Assembly (NCBI RefSeq): GCF_014268745.2
Contig: NZ_JABWRB020000001.1
Coordinates: 3,644,533-3,708,532 of the forward strand
Length of the DNA stretch: 64,000 nucleotides
Reading direction: 5' to 3'
DNA from: Pseudomonas zanjanensis
GTDB lineage: Bacteria > Pseudomonadota > Gammaproteobacteria > Pseudomonadales > Pseudomonadaceae
Shown here: piece after piece, positions 34,085 to 42,549 of the stretch
Layout of the letters: each line of letters starts with the position of its first letter
Position numbering within the stretch: position 1 is the first letter of the stretch
Translations under genes and position numbers: made by a program
Notes under the pieces: model-generated
What the model saw: the letters and a program-made list of their open reading frames with translations, nothing else
Told to the model about the DNA's origin: nothing
Databases searched by the model: none

Positions 34085-35587
34085 TCAGCCCTGGGTTCTC
34101 TCGCTGGCTTCTTCCGGCAACTCCGGCAGCCCATCCGCATCGGTCATCGCCCGTTCGAGCAGTTCGCTGGGCAAGCTCTTGCTGGCCCGGGCGCCGAGCA
34201 GCTTGAGCTGTTCGCTGCGGCTGATCAGGTTGCCGCGCCCTTCCGTCAGTTTGTTGCGCGCTGCGCTGTAGGCTTTGTCCAACTGCTGCAAGCGACTGCC
34301 GATCTCGTCCAGATCCTGGATAAACAAAACGAATTTGTCATACAGCCACCCGGCCCGCTCGGCGATTTCCCGGGCGTTCTGGCTCTGGCGTTCCTGCTTC
34401 CACAAGCTGTCGATCACCCGTAGTGTCGCCAGCAGCGTGGTCGGGCTGACGATCACGATGTTGCGGTCGAAGGCTTCCTGGAACAGGTTCGGCTCGGCTT
34501 GCAAGGCGGCGGAGAACGCCGCCTCGATCGGCACGAACAACAACACGAAATCCAGGCTGTGCAAACCGTCCAGGCGCTTGTAGTCCTTGCCGGCCAAGCC
34601 TTTGATGTGAGTTCGCAACGACAGCACATGTTGTTTGAGGGCGAGTTGGCCGATGGCGTCATCTTCAGCCGCCACGTACTGCTGGTAGGCGGTGAGGCTG
34701 ACCTTGGAATCGACCACCACTTGCTTGTCGCCCGGCAGGTAAATCAACACGTCCGGCTGGAAACGCTCGCCGTCCGGGCCCTTGAGGCTGACCTGGGTCT
34801 GGTATTCGCGGCCCTTCTCCAGGCCGGCATGTTCAAGCACCCGCTCCAGGATCAGTTCGCCCCAGTTGCCCTGGGTTTTCTGGCCCTTGAGCGCCCGGGT
34901 GAGGTTGGTGGCCTCGTCGCTCAGGCGCAGGTTCAGTTGTTGCAGGCGCTCCAGTTCCTTGCCTAGGGAGAAACGCTCCCGGGCCTCGGCCTGATAACTT
35001 TCTTCAACGCGTTTTTCGAAGGACTGGATGCGCTCTTTCAGCGGATCGAGCAACTGGCCCAGGCGTTGCTGGCTGGTTTCGGCGAAGCGTTGCTCACGTT
35101 CATCGAAGATTTTTCCAGCAAGTTCGGCGAACTGTGCCCGCAGCTCATCTCGCGAACCTTGCAGGTCATCCAGGCGTTGCTGATGACTGTCCTGTTGCTC
35201 GCGCAGTTCGGCCTGCAACGATGCCGCCTGGGCATCGAGCCGGCGCAGCTCGGCTTCCTTGTTGGCGCGTTCAAGGTTCCAGGCGTGGGCCGCATCCCGC
35301 GCATTGTCGCGCTCGACCTGCAGCAAATCGACTTCGCGACAGGCCGCGGCAAGCTCGGCTTGCTTGGCGGCGTTGGCCTGGCTCAGGTCGCTGATCTCGT
35401 CGCGGCAGGCATCGAGCTGGGCGTTGAGGCCATCGTGGGCCATGTGGGCCGTGGCCAGGCGCTCTTCCAGCAGAGCCAATTCGGTCTGGGCAGTGGCGGC
35501 TTGGCGTTGCAGGTGCCAGGCCAGTGCCAGCAACGGCACCGCGGCGCCTGCCAGGCCAAACAACAGGCTGGTCAAATCCATAGCCAT
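34085..35587 (-). CDS. rmuC: DNA recombination protein RmuC
   Basis: A 500-residue protein with one N-terminal membrane helix (SLLFGLAGAAVPLLALAW), a long coiled coil (about 30-160) and the RmuC nuclease-like domain (about 165-450), containing KGQKTQGNWGELILERVLE and PDVLIYLPGDKQVVVDSKVS, the PD-(D/E)xK-like core. RmuC limits DNA inversions between short inverted repeats, notable in a region so rich in REP pairs. AGGA precedes the first ATG. Confidence 0.95.
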   Translation of the reverse strand: MAMDLTSLLFGLAGAAVPLLALAWHLQRQAATAQTELALLEERLATAHMAHDGLNAQLDACRDEISDLSQANAAKQAELAAACREVDLLQVERDNARDAAHAWNLERANKEAELRRLDAQAASLQAELREQQDSHQQRLDDLQGSRDELRAQFAELAGKIFDEREQRFAETSQQRLGQLLDPLKERIQSFEKRVEESYQAEARERFSLGKELERLQQLNLRLSDEATNLTRALKGQKTQGNWGELILERVLEHAGLEKGREYQTQVSLKGPDGERFQPDVLIYLPGDKQVVVDSKVSLTAYQQYVAAEDDAIGQLALKQHVLSLRTHIKGLAGKDYKRLDGLHSLDFVLLFVPIEAAFSAALQAEPNLFQEAFDRNIVIVSPTTLLATLRVIDSLWKQERQSQNAREIAERAGWLYDKFVLFIQDLDEIGSRLQQLDKAYSAARNKLTEGRGNLISRSEQLKLLGARASKSLPSELLERAMTDADGLPELPEEASERTQG

Positions 35588-35661
35588 GACAATTCCTGCC
35601 GATCAAATAAAGCCCGAAGGTTAACCAAGCGGCTGGGGGTTGCCCAGCGCAGTCTGCGATT

Positions 35662-35985
35662 TCAGCCTTCGATTTCACCGAGGGCCCGGCGGGCACGATC
35701 ATCGCCGGCCCGGGCGGCCTGGCGCAGCAGGTCGTGGCCGATGCGTCGATCCCGAGCGTTGCCGCATTCACGGCACATCAACTGCCCGAGGCGACTTTGC
35801 GCAGCCACCGCGCCTTCACGGGCCGGTTGCTTGAGCAAACGACCGGCCAAGTGCTTGACGCTGGGGCTGTCCCCGAGCCGCGGGCTGTCGAGCAGCCACT
35901 CAGCCACCCGCATCGACATACGCTTGGGTGGGGTAACACCAGAGGGTGCTGAAGTAACAGGATTTGATACTGAGCGAAACTTCAT
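35662..35985 (-). CDS. Short Sel1-like repeat protein
   Basis: A 107-residue protein starting at ATG 35985; longer readings upstream have no support. Two helical repeat units can be seen (VKHLAGRLLKQPAREGAVAA and HDLLRQAARAGDDRARRALG), like a minimal Sel1 protein, with a CRECG motif between them. It follows rmuC's 5' end on the same strand. It has no good ribosome site. Function unknown. Confidence 0.65.
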   Translation of the reverse strand: MKFRSVSNPVTSAPSGVTPPKRMSMRVAEWLLDSPRLGDSPSVKHLAGRLLKQPAREGAVAAQSRLGQLMCRECGNARDRRIGHDLLRQAARAGDDRARRALGEIEG

Positions 35986-36090
35986 AAAACACTGTGGGAC
36001 AGATCGGAAGGCGCGCCACTTTACTCCTTTTTTCGTACGGGTAAAGCCGAAAAAAAACCGGCACGCCCGTGCTAGAGCAAGCGCTTGGGA

Positions 36091-36113
36091 CAATCCACAG
36101 AAGCTGTGGATAA
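36091..36113. promoter_or_regulatory. Inverted DnaA-box pair, second copy
   Basis: A perfect box TGTGGATAA at 36105-36113 faces CAATCCACA (7 of 9 matches) at 36091-36099 across a 5-bp spacer, the same spacing as at 18310-18332. It lies 106 bp upstream of the short Sel1 gene. Confidence 0.55.
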
Positions 36114-36465
36114 CTCAGTGGACAACCCACCCTGAACTCGCGCAAAGCCCTGTGGAACGGGGCCTGCGCTTAAACTGACGATTTTTTCACCAGTAAAAAA
36201 AAGCGATGTTTTTCATTGACTTAAATTTTGGATACAGGCACCCACCCCGGATTGTTTCGACATGACAGTAAGGTGACAGGTGGTGCGGCGAGTGTGCACA
36301 AGTAACAGCTGAACGGGTTATAACGCTGCGATTTTTTGGCGCATCTGGCGGTATGAAGCTGGGGATAACCTGAGGCCATGGGCGACGCGTGGGTAACTGA
36401 CCACACCAGCAGTCGTTGGGATCCTGTGCTACGCCTTCGTTCTTGGATCGGGTTGAAAACCAACC

Positions 36466-36576
36466 CGTGGCGAGGGAGCTTGCTCCCGCTGGGCCGTGCT
36501 GGCGCTCCAGCGCGCAGCGGCCCTTTCTTTTGGGGCTGCTGCGCAGCCCAACGGGAGCAAGCTCCCTCGCCACAGG
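36466..36576. repeat. REPIN, GTGGCGAGGGAGCTTGC family
   Basis: Inverted REP pair in the 36-37 kb intergenic region. The remaining sequence from 36114 to 36465 holds a short ORF end (MKNIAFFYW) and no supported gene; 36577-36976 holds the promoter side of the next gene. Confidence 0.9.
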
Positions 36577-36976
36577 CCATGCCTGACTTGCTGCCAGGGC
36601 TAATTTGAATATTTTTTAACCACCCCTCTTCCCTTCATGGGATCGATCCGTTAGTATCCGCGGCGTTAGTACCAAGCTGAAAGTCAATTCCGGGTCGAAC
36701 ACATCTCCGCGGTCAGCCATCCTCCAAAGGACGCTCACCGAAAAAAGGAGACCGCCCCCCTCGATGGTTTCCAGGTAAACCTTGCGCCAACACAGCCTTC
36801 GATCGAATGCGAAGGGTGTTGCCAGGCTCATTACTCTGACCGAACCAACCTGCAAAATTGATCAGGATCTTCACCCCGGGCCCAGAACCTTTGCCCTCGA
36901 TGTGTTGCCTGCCCTCCTAAGTACCTACCTGCCAGCCCAAGCGCGCACTTTATATAGCGCTCAAACTGGCTGCTTT

Positions 36977-37053
36977 GTTCCAGTCGGGTTCTTCGTTCGA
37001 CCAATGGTGGTCGACGTTACTGGAACGTTTTAACGTTGCACGGTTCTTAACCG
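36977..37053 (+). other. Structured leader (two hairpins) before a small gene
   Basis: GTTCCAGT (36977) pairs with ACTGGAAC (37019) around an inner perfect stem TCGACCA/TGGTCGA; a second hairpin CGGTTCTTAACCG follows at 37041. They sit 25-100 bases before the ATG at 37079. The layout suggests a regulatory 5' leader or small RNA; no known riboswitch class is recognised. Confidence 0.5.
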
Positions 37054-37078
37054 TGTCATTTGTAGGAACACCCATAAC

Positions 37079-37303
37079 ATGTCTACTCAAATCCAGACAC
37101 AGGATGCCATCCGCACCCTAACCAACGCTTTTGCTCCAATGAACTGCCTGATCATGGCCGCTCGCAAAGGCTGCTTCAGCTTCACGCTGGTCAACGAACA
37201 CGGCATCGCCCGTCACAGCGAACGCCTGTACCCCGACCAGTACTCCAGCGCCGAACCGCTGCAGGCCGTGATCGAGCGTACCCGTCAGGCACTGGTTGCC
37301 TGA
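37079..37303 (+). CDS. Small conserved Pseudomonas protein (74 aa)
   Basis: A 74-residue soluble protein with a predicted helix (QTQDAIRTLTNAFAPMN), a beta hairpin (GCFSFTLVNEHGIARHSERL) and a C-terminal helix. Codon use is that of a well-expressed core gene. TAGGAACACC precedes the ATG. The protein lacks any family I can name. Its long structured leader and the intact coding frame argue that it is real and regulated after transcription. Its original terminator is interrupted by a MITE-like insertion. Confidence 0.75.
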   Translation: MSTQIQTQDAIRTLTNAFAPMNCLIMAARKGCFSFTLVNEHGIARHSERLYPDQYSSAEPLQAVIERTRQALVA

Positions 37304-37329
37304 GACCCAGCAAGGCTGAAACCCCCAAG

Positions 37330-37346
37330 GCCCCGCCCATAAAGCG
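37330..37346 (+). terminator. Left half of a split terminator
   Basis: GGCCCCGC followed by CCATAAAGCG. Joined to GCGGGGCTTTTTATT at 37553-37567, it would give a textbook stem (GCCCCGC/GCGGGGC) with a 7-base loop and T-run for the 37079 gene. Confidence 0.6.
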
Positions 37347-37543
37347 TAATGCCGTTCACTTAAGAAAAATGATGACCCTGTGGCGAGGGAGCTTGCTCCC
37401 GCTCGGCTGCGAAGCAGTCGTAAACCGGCGGGTGCGGTGTGCCTGATACGCCGCAGTTGGCAAGTTTTGGGGCCGCTTCGCGGCCCAGCGGGAGCAAGCT
37501 CCCTCGCCACGGGTTTGTCGATTGCCATAAGTGAACAGCATTG
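37347..37543. mobile_element. MITE-like element carrying a REPIN
   Basis: About 197 bp with 15-bp inverted ends (AATGCCGTTCACTTA at 37348 and TAAGTGAACAGCATT at 37528, one mismatch), flanked by a 13-bp direct repeat CGCCCATAAAGCG (37334 and 37544). It has no coding capacity and contains an inverted REP pair (37377-37513). It is inserted in the loop of the terminator. Confidence 0.65.
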
Positions 37544-37788
37544 CGCCCATAAAGCGGGGCTTTTTATTGCCTGAAATTTCTCGATAAAGCGAAACGGCGT
37601 AAGCACCAAGGGATATAACAGTTATAACCGTTCGCCGAAGATGTTTTAAAAACAGTCCTTTACAGCGGGAATATGACACTACACTTCAAGTCAAGCGGCA
37701 TGATCCGCTTCTGGCGGGGCCTGGACCGATCCACTGCTGCCAAGCCCACACTCTTCAGGCTCCGCCCACCTCACATCACGAGGATTTT

Positions 37789-38271
37789 ATGGGTATCGCT
37801 GCCAGCGAACTGTGTCGATATGTGATCCGCCCGACGCTCCTCTACCTGGAGTGTCACAGCGCAACCGCGGAATCCTTGTTGCTGGGCATTGCCGCCAGCC
37901 AATCCGCCCTGGGTTCAGCCCTGCATGATCGCCGCGGACATGGCTTGTATCGCATCACAGAGCCCCGACACCAGGCACTTTGGGACCATTACCTGGCGCG
38001 GGATCCGGAACGGGCCAGCCTGGTGCGCGGCCTGGCCAGCCAGCACGCCTTTCTCAGCGGCCCGCACCTGGAATTGACCGTCAACCTGCGCTACGCCACC
38101 GCCATCGCCTGGCTGTTGGTGGAGGAACAGAACACCACGCTTCCCGACGCCGATGACCTGCTGGGCATGGCCCGCATCTGGCGCCAGACCTTTCATCCCC
38201 AAGGGCGCCTGCGAGATTTCACCTGCGCTTGGCGAAGCTGTGTTTCACCGCTGAATCAGGTCGCTTGCTGA
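37789..38271 (+). CDS. Conserved hypothetical protein (160 aa)
   Basis: A 160-residue mostly helical soluble protein with no recognised domain. Features are an early YVIRPTLLYL, a central block HDRRGHGLYRITEPRHQALW followed by DHYLARDPERASLVRGLASQ, and a Cys-Trp-rich end. GAGG precedes the ATG with good spacing, and codon use matches core genes. It stands alone between two intergenic regions, upstream of fadL. I do not recognise it; the pattern resembles Pseudomonas-restricted hypotheticals. Confidence 0.75.
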   Translation: MGIAASELCRYVIRPTLLYLECHSATAESLLLGIAASQSALGSALHDRRGHGLYRITEPRHQALWDHYLARDPERASLVRGLASQHAFLSGPHLELTVNLRYATAIAWLLVEEQNTTLPDADDLLGMARIWRQTFHPQGRLRDFTCAWRSCVSPLNQVAC

Positions 38272-38415
38272 CGGGAAATTTGGAAAGTTCCTACAACGGT
38301 CGTGAATCTGGTCGGATTGTCCTACAAAACCGCTCTAAATCAAGCCATCCAGGCTATAGCGCTTGAACGAAAATGTTGGTAATTTTCGCCCCGGTGATCA
38401 CCAGGAGTTCTAACA

Positions 38416-39690
38416 ATGAAAAAAATGATGCTCAAAACCACACTTGGCCTTGCCGTTACCTTGGCATCCACGCAACTTTTCGCCAGTGGCTTTGCCTTGA
38501 ACGAACAAAGCATCAGTGGCATGGGCACTGGTTTCGCAGGTCGTTCTTCCTCTGCCGATGACGCCAGCACCGTGTTCGGCAACCCTGCCGGCATGTCGCG
38601 CCTCAAGCGCCAGCAAGTCACCGGTGGTTTCGCCGCCATTGATGCCTCGACCGACATCGACGATGCCAGCGGCACCCAGTCCGGTACCAACAAGGGCGAC
38701 ATGGTTCCGCTCACTGGCGTTCCGATGGGTTACTACGTCAAGCCTATCGATGATCAATGGGCGTTCGGCCTGGGTGTCTACGCACCGTTCGGCTTGATCA
38801 CCGACTACGAAAATGGTTTCCAGGGCCGGAGTTTCGGCAGCAAGAGCGAAGTCAAAGTCGTCACGTTCCAGCCAACCGTCAGCTATGCCTTCAACGACAA
38901 GGTATCGATCGGTTTCGGCCCGACCATCAACCGTATTTCCGGCTCCCTGGAATCGCAGCTCGGCGTGCCAGGCTTGCCTGAGGCCGGCGTGGAGATCAAG
39001 GGTGACGATATCGGCTACGGCTACAACATTGGCGTACTGGTCCAGGCAACGGACACCACGCGTGTTGGCCTGACCTATCACTCCAAGGTCAAGTACAAGC
39101 TTGAAGGCCACACTGAAGTGAGCCCGGGCGCCGGTACACCGCCCCCCCTGCTCACCGATGGTCGCTACGACGCTTCGCTGGACATCACCACGCCTGAGTC
39201 GGTGGACTTTTCGGTCACCCAGCAAATCAATGATGCCTGGACCGTCTACGCCGGCAGCACCTGGACTCGCTGGAGCCGCCTGAAAGAAATCACGGTGGAA
39301 AACGAAGGCACCAGCACTGGCGGTGGTTTACTGAACCCTGCCCTCGGCACCATCACCGAAGAACAAAACTGGCACGACACCTGGGCCTACGCCATCGGGA
39401 CCTCCTACCAGTTGAACAAGCAGTGGGTACTGCGTACCGGCCTGACCTTCGACCAGGCGCCGACCAACAACACCGATCGCTCGCCACGCATCCCGACCGG
39501 CGACCGGACCATCTTCAGCCTGGGCGCCGGTTGGAGCCCGACCGAAGACCTGACCATCGACGTCGCTTATTCCTACCTCAAGGAAGAAAAAGTCAACGTC
39601 AGCGGCAGCAACGCCCTCGGCCAGTCCTACAGCGCCAAATACGAAAACAGCGCCAACGGTTTCGGCGTGGGTGCAACCTACCGCTTCTAA
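38416..39690 (+). CDS. FadL/OmpP1-family outer-membrane long-chain fatty acid channel
   Basis: A 424-residue protein with a signal peptide ending around LFASG, then the FadL hallmark GFALNEQSISGMGTGFAG and NPAGM near residues 60-65, and a C-terminal beta strand ending in Phe (VGATYRF), the BAM insertion signal. FadL proteins carry long-chain fatty acids or other hydrophobic molecules across the outer membrane through a lateral opening. GGAG lies before the ATG; a strong bidirectional terminator follows. From memory it matches PA1288, next to a peroxidase as here. Confidence 0.93.
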   Translation: MKKMMLKTTLGLAVTLASTQLFASGFALNEQSISGMGTGFAGRSSSADDASTVFGNPAGMSRLKRQQVTGGFAAIDASTDIDDASGTQSGTNKGDMVPLTGVPMGYYVKPIDDQWAFGLGVYAPFGLITDYENGFQGRSFGSKSEVKVVTFQPTVSYAFNDKVSIGFGPTINRISGSLESQLGVPGLPEAGVEIKGDDIGYGYNIGVLVQATDTTRVGLTYHSKVKYKLEGHTEVSPGAGTPPPLLTDGRYDASLDITTPESVDFSVTQQINDAWTVYAGSTWTRWSRLKEITVENEGTSTGGGLLNPALGTITEEQNWHDTWAYAIGTSYQLNKQWVLRTGLTFDQAPTNNTDRSPRIPTGDRTIFSLGAGWSPTEDLTIDVAYSYLKEEKVNVSGSNALGQSYSAKYENSANGFGVGATYRF

Positions 39691-39733
39691 TGTTTCGCGG
39701 CGCACCTGAACCTCTCGCCACCTGAAGCAAAAA

Positions 39734-39769
39734 AAAGCCCCGCTCTCTGCAAAGAAGCGGGGCTTTTTC
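39734..39769. terminator. Bidirectional terminator between fadL and gpx
   Basis: AAAGCCCCGCT and AGCGGGGCTTT form an 11-bp stem with an A-run on the left and a T-run on the right, serving both convergent genes. Confidence 0.93.
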
Positions 39770-39780
39770 GTGACGGGCAA

Positions 39781-40332
39781 TCAGGGTTTTGAGGCGATGG
39801 CCGTCTCCACAGCCTTGATGAAATCCGGATCGTCAGGCTTGATCCGACTGGAAAAACTGCCAACGACTTTACCCTGGCGGTCCACCACGTACTTGTAGAA
39901 ATTCCACTTCGGCGCGGCGGATTGTTCAGCCAAGTGCTTGAACAGCGGTATCGCGTCGGCACCCCGCACCGGCTGTGGTTCGGTCATGGTGAAAGTCACG
40001 CCGTAATTGACGTAGCAGACCTTGGCGGTTTCTGCCCCGTCCTTGGCTTCCTGCTTGAAATCATTGGACGGCACGCCCAGCACTTGCAAGCCTTGGTCCT
40101 TGTAGCGCTGGTTGAGCGCCTCAAGGCCTTTGAATTGCGGGGCGAACCCACAGAAGCTGGCAGTGTTGACCACCACCAGGGGCTTGCCGGCGAAGCGCTG
40201 GCATAAGTCGACGGTTTCCTTGGCCCGCAGCTTGGGCAACGAACCCTCCAGCAACGGCGGGCAGTCGGCCGCCCAGACTTGCCCGGTCACAGCCAGCAAC
40301 AGGGCGGGGACAGCAAACCAGCGCATCAACAT
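39781..40332 (-). CDS. Exported glutathione peroxidase-family protein
   Basis: A 183-residue protein with a signal peptide (residues 1-22) and a thioredoxin-like fold. The catalytic Cys61 lies in NTASFCGFAPQ; the second family motif reads VPSNDFKQE and the third WNFYKYVVDRQG. It should reduce peroxides in the periplasm, more likely with thioredoxin-like donors than glutathione. It is the last gene of a minus-strand unit beginning with marR, which suits a response to oxidants or toxic phenolics. From memory PA1287-like. Confidence 0.9.
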   Translation of the reverse strand: MLMRWFAVPALLLAVTGQVWAADCPPLLEGSLPKLRAKETVDLCQRFAGKPLVVVNTASFCGFAPQFKGLEALNQRYKDQGLQVLGVPSNDFKQEAKDGAETAKVCYVNYGVTFTMTEPQPVRGADAIPLFKHLAEQSAAPKWNFYKYVVDRQGKVVGSFSSRIKPDDPDFIKAVETAIASKP

Positions 40333-40399
40333 GTCGGTATATCCTTAAAAACGTGTCAGACCCACGACGTTACTCGCCGCGTCCGATGCCGTCCATTGT

Positions 40400-40519
40400 T
40401 CAGCACGTGCCCATGCCCAGTTGCATCAACGCCAAGCCGCCCTGATGCCAACCCCACCAGGCAAACGCCAGCAGCAGGCCGGCACCGACAGCGATCAACC
40501 ACGGGCCGACGCGACTCAT
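40400..40519 (-). CDS. 39-residue membrane protein, coupled to the MFS gene
   Basis: ATG 40519 overlaps the MFS stop (ATGA) and the frame ends at TGA 40400. The peptide starts MSRVGPW and has one strongly hydrophobic segment (LIAVGAGLLLAFAWWGW) with a short polar tail ending in Cys. Translational coupling and the single membrane helix support a real small protein, possibly an accessory subunit of the transporter, similar in style to small partners of MFS and oxidase complexes. Confidence 0.6.
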   Translation of the reverse strand: MSRVGPWLIAVGAGLLLAFAWWGWHQGGLALMQLGMGTC

Positions 40520-41724
40520 GCCGCACCGACCTGGACTTGCAAGCGCGCTACCGGCCGCTCACGCACCGGCCAGTTCAACGCCGCCGCCAACAGGCTGAGC
40601 AGGATCGACACCTGCCAGATCAAGTCGTAGCTGCCGGTGCGGTCGTACACCACCCCGCCCAGCCAACCACCGAGGAACGAGCCCAACTGGTGGAACAGGA
40701 ACACGATCCCACCCAACATCGAGAGATTTCGTACACCAAACAACGTCGCTACCGTGCCATTGGTCAACGGCACCGTCGACAGCCACAGAAAGCCCATCGC
40801 CATGCCGAACAGGTACGCCGTGGTGGTGGTCACCGGCAGCCACAGGAACAAACCGATCACCACCGCCCGCATCAGGTACAACCCGGTCAACAGGCGTGGC
40901 TTGGACATGCGCCCGCCCAGCCAGCCGGCGGTATAGGTGCCGAAAATATTGAACAAACCGACCAGGGCCAACACAGTGGTGCCGACGCTGGCGGGCAGGT
41001 GTTGGTCCACCAGGTACGCCGGCAGATGCACGCCGATGAACACCACCTGGAAACCGCAGACAAAAAAGCCCACCGCCAGCAGCCAGAACCCGGAATGGCT
41101 GCACGCCTCGCGCAAGGCTTCGGCCAGGGTTTGTTCATGGCCGGCCACCGGCAACGGCGCGTCCTTGAGCATGCTCACCAACGGCACGATCAACGCCACC
41201 AGCAGTCCCAACGCCAACAACGCCGCCGACCAACCGAGCCAGCCGATCAGCCCCAGCGTACCCGGCAGCATGGCGAACTGGCCAAAGGAACCGGCAGCAC
41301 TGGCGATGCCCATGCCCATGCTGCGTTTTTCCGGCGGCACGGCCCGTCCGACCACGCCCAGGATCACCGAGAACGACGTGCCCGACAGGCCGATGCCAAT
41401 CAACAGCCCCGCACTCAGCGACAGCGACCATGGCGAGTCGGCCATGCCCATGAATACCAAGCCGACGGCATAAAGAACTCCGCCGATGAGCACCACTTTC
41501 GCCGCACCGAAGCGGTCGGCCAAGGCGCCGGTGAAAGGCTGCGCCAGGCCCCAGATCAGATTCTGCAAGGCAATGGCGAAGGCGAACACCTCACGGCCCC
41601 AACCGAATTCGGCACTCATGGGCGCCAGGAACAGCCCGAAGCCATGCCTCACCCCCAGCGACAACGCCAGGATCAGCGCGCTGCCCACCAGGACCCAACC
41701 ACAGGTACGCCACATCGATGTCAT
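40516..41724 (-). CDS. MFS transporter (MarR-linked)
   Basis: A 402-residue transporter with twelve hydrophobic helices. The loop between helices 2 and 3 reads GALADRFGAAKVVLIGG, the MFS signature, and the corresponding half-repeat GWLGGRMSKPRLLTG is seen in the C-terminal half. ATG 41724 with GGAG 7 bp upstream is chosen; earlier residues are not conserved-looking. It resembles oxalate/formate-type or monocarboxylate-like MFS members. It is controlled by the adjacent MarR protein and followed by a coupled 39-residue membrane protein. Confidence 0.9.
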   Translation of the reverse strand: MTSMWRTCGWVLVGSALILALSLGVRHGFGLFLAPMSAEFGWGREVFAFAIALQNLIWGLAQPFTGALADRFGAAKVVLIGGVLYAVGLVFMGMADSPWSLSLSAGLLIGIGLSGTSFSVILGVVGRAVPPEKRSMGMGIASAAGSFGQFAMLPGTLGLIGWLGWSAALLALGLLVALIVPLVSMLKDAPLPVAGHEQTLAEALREACSHSGFWLLAVGFFVCGFQVVFIGVHLPAYLVDQHLPASVGTTVLALVGLFNIFGTYTAGWLGGRMSKPRLLTGLYLMRAVVIGLFLWLPVTTTTAYLFGMAMGFLWLSTVPLTNGTVATLFGVRNLSMLGGIVFLFHQLGSFLGGWLGGVVYDRTGSYDLIWQVSILLSLLAAALNWPVRERPVARLQVQVGAA

Positions 41725-41741
41725 GCTTATTCTCCGGTCGC

Positions 41742-41753
41742 GGGTATATACCC
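41742..41753. promoter_or_regulatory. MarR operator, MFS promoter
   Basis: Perfect 12-bp palindrome GGGTATATACCC between marR and the MFS gene, 18 bp before the MFS ATG. Confidence 0.75.
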
Positions 41754-41776
41754 ACTTATCATCGGAAGAACCGGCG

Positions 41777-42181
41777 TCACGCCAGTTCATCCAGCAAGGC
41801 CAGCAAGGTCGCGCGCTTTTCAGCACCGAGCTTATCGATCAGTTTCTGTTGCGCCGCTTCCCAGGCCGGCAATGCCGCCGCCAACCTGGCATGCCCCGCC
41901 TCGGTGAGCACGACGATGCGGTTACGCAAGTCGTCGCCCTCAGCCAGCTTCACCAGCCCCTCGCCTTCCAGCACCCGCAGGTTGCGCCCGAGGGTGCTGC
42001 GGTCCAACCCCATGGCCTCGGCCAGGGATGAGATGCTCGGCTGGTCCAGGCGCGCTAGGTTATTGAGCAAAGAATACTGGGCAACGTTGATCCCGAAGCC
42101 GTCGAGGGCGCCGTCGTAGTACCTGCTGACGCCACGGGCGGCACGACGCAGGTTGATGCACAGACATTGGGAAGGAAGCAT
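41777..42181 (-). CDS. MarR-family transcriptional repressor
   Basis: A 134-residue winged-helix protein: SISSLAEAMGLDRSTLGRNL is the recognition helix region and the beta wing is VKLAEGDDLRNRIVVLTEAG. MarR dimers bind palindromes and release on binding phenolics or on oxidation; Cys residues occur near the N-terminus (QCLCIN). The ATG at 42181 is chosen; a matching operator lies 5 bp upstream, so it likely represses itself and, through the second operator, the MFS operon. There is no ribosome site, so the message may be leaderless. Confidence 0.9.
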   Translation of the reverse strand: MLPSQCLCINLRRAARGVSRYYDGALDGFGINVAQYSLLNNLARLDQPSISSLAEAMGLDRSTLGRNLRVLEGEGLVKLAEGDDLRNRIVVLTEAGHARLAAALPAWEAAQQKLIDKLGAEKRATLLALLDELA

Positions 42182-42186
42182 GGTGC

Positions 42187-42198
42187 GTGTATATACCC
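42187..42198. promoter_or_regulatory. MarR operator, marR promoter
   Basis: GTGTATATACCC differs by one base from the operator at 41742; the core GTATATAC is identical. It lies immediately before the marR start. Confidence 0.7.
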
Positions 42199-42379
42199 GG
42201 GGTTGGCGGAATGCAAATTTAAATGGAGGATACCTTTGCGTCATAGCCCACCCCAACGCGGGTTCTCCTGGTTTTCGCCCATCAGGACAAGCGGTACCCG
42301 CCGCCGAACGGGAATAAATCCCACAATATCAAATGCTTTGGCTGACATCCTTTTCGATCAATCCTCATTAGAGTCCACC

Positions 42380-42399
42380 ACCTGTAATGTCTGACAGGT
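42380..42399 (+). promoter_or_regulatory. lux-box-like site with matched promoter
   Basis: The 20-bp palindrome ACCTGTAATGTCTGACAGGT (complement ACCTGTCAGACATTACAGGT) matches the LuxR/LasR box pattern with CT-N12-AG. A TATAAA at 42421-42426 puts the transcription start near 42432, so the box is centred at about -42.5, the class II activator position. It points to the orphan LuxR gene at 42550. Confidence 0.7.
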
Positions 42400-42549
42400 T
42401 TCATCTGGTTTGAATCGGGCTATAAACGAAACCGTGCCTCCAGCCCTGGCTCAAGGGGCTGAAGACGGGTCGTGCGAACCATGCCATCAGGAAGTAGGAA
42501 GATTCCGCCGTCCCCACGCCATCACTGATGATGAATGGGAGTTTCAGTC

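Noticed and set aside
36782..37033. 83-codon plus-strand ORF in the leader
   Set aside because: Start lacks a ribosome site, composition is not coding-like and it overlaps the hairpin structure.
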